Assembly (NCBI RefSeq): GCF_000024865.1
Contig: NC_013595.1
Span: forward strand, 2,604,001 to 2,668,000
DNA: 64,000 bases
Reading direction: 5' to 3'
Origin: Streptosporangium roseum DSM 43021
Lineage (GTDB): Bacteria; Actinomycetota; Actinomycetes; Streptosporangiales; Streptosporangiaceae
Position 1 is the stretch's first letter, and every line of letters begins with the position of its first letter. Position numbers and translations under genes: made by a program. Below the pieces are notes generated by a model that worked only from the letters and a program-made list of their open reading frames with translations, made no database searches and had not been told where the DNA came from. Positions 63,849 to 64,000 of the stretch are shown here, piece after piece.

Positions 63849-64000
63849 GTGAGCGATCGGATCGACGGCGTGCCCGACATCAGCGCCGAGCTGTACCGCG
63901 ACATCACCGAGTTCGCGCGGAGCACCCCGTCCTGGTTCCAGGCCCTGGCCGAGATCGGCACGGAGGCCGTGCTGCTGGCCTTCGCGGCCCTGCTTCTCGG
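63849..64000 (+). CDS. PAP2-family phosphatase, partial (runs off the window)
   Basis: Only the first ~50 residues are present (DISAELYRDITEFARSTPSW, then a hydrophobic helix beginning near Ala41). This start is typical of membrane PAP2 phosphatases (undecaprenyl-diphosphate or phosphatidate phosphatase-like) in actinomycetes. The catalytic motifs lie beyond the window. The GTG start has a GGAGGAAAA site. Confidence 0.65.
   Translation, partial: MSDRIDGVPDISAELYRDITEFARSTPSWFQALAEIGTEAVLLAFAALLL

Overview
This window is high-GC actinomycete chromosome. GC-rich third codon positions make long mirror reading frames common, starts are often GTG, and there is a SARP regulator, a mycothiol-dependent-isomerase-like protein and a Ser/Thr kinase. 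The gene style suggests a Streptosporangiales- or Streptomyces-type organism; the family is inferred, not shown. No rRNA, tRNA, CRISPR array, transposase or attachment site was seen.

Layout. (1) 0.1-3.9 kb: three housekeeping or hypothetical genes, including a small CcbP-like calcium-binding protein that may be translated from a leaderless mRNA. (2) 4.0-13.9 kb: a polyol/sugar catabolic locus. A GntR/UTRA repressor (+) faces a seven-gene minus-strand operon: binding lipoprotein, double ABC ATPase, two permeases, an LsrF-type aldolase/thiolase, a GlpD-type dehydrogenase and an FGGY kinase. Two related inverted repeats in the divergent promoter look like the repressor's operators. (3) 14.05-43.9 kb: a hybrid NRPS/PKS gene cluster of 11 minus-strand genes, nearly all overlapping by 1 to 11 nt, so very probably one transcript of about 30 kb. 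Order of transcription: A-PCP-KS (no AT); type II thioesterase; three tandem LanB-like proteins; A-PCP-C-PCP; KS-AT-KR-DH-ACP; MbtH; C-A-PCP (Asn-type code); C-A-PCP-TE fused to an MFS exporter (Ser-type code, Cys in the TE nucleophile position); SyrP/TauD-type oxygenase. A SARP/AfsR-like activator with a TTA codon is divergent at 44.1 kb. (4) 46-51.8 kb: DadA-like oxidoreductase, PucR regulator, methyltransferase, APC permease. (5) 52.1-56.3 kb: glpF-glpK-glpD glycerol operon. (6) 56.4-64 kb: Ser/Thr kinase with a minisatellite stalk, aldo/keto reductase, VOC and NTF2-like proteins, a TPR protein, a mycothiol-isomerase-fold protein and the start of a PAP2 phosphatase.

The most unusual part is the hybrid cluster. 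Three paralogous LanB glutamylation-domain-like proteins (lantibiotic dehydratase N-terminal family) lie inside an NRPS/PKS operon with no lanthipeptide precursor, no elimination domain and no cyclase. The same operon has a KS that lost its AT, a carrier protein without a cis adenylation domain, and a thioesterase with Cys in place of Ser. A reasonable but unproven reading is that aminoacyl-tRNA-dependent chemistry acts on carrier-protein-bound or released peptide intermediates containing Asn and Ser.
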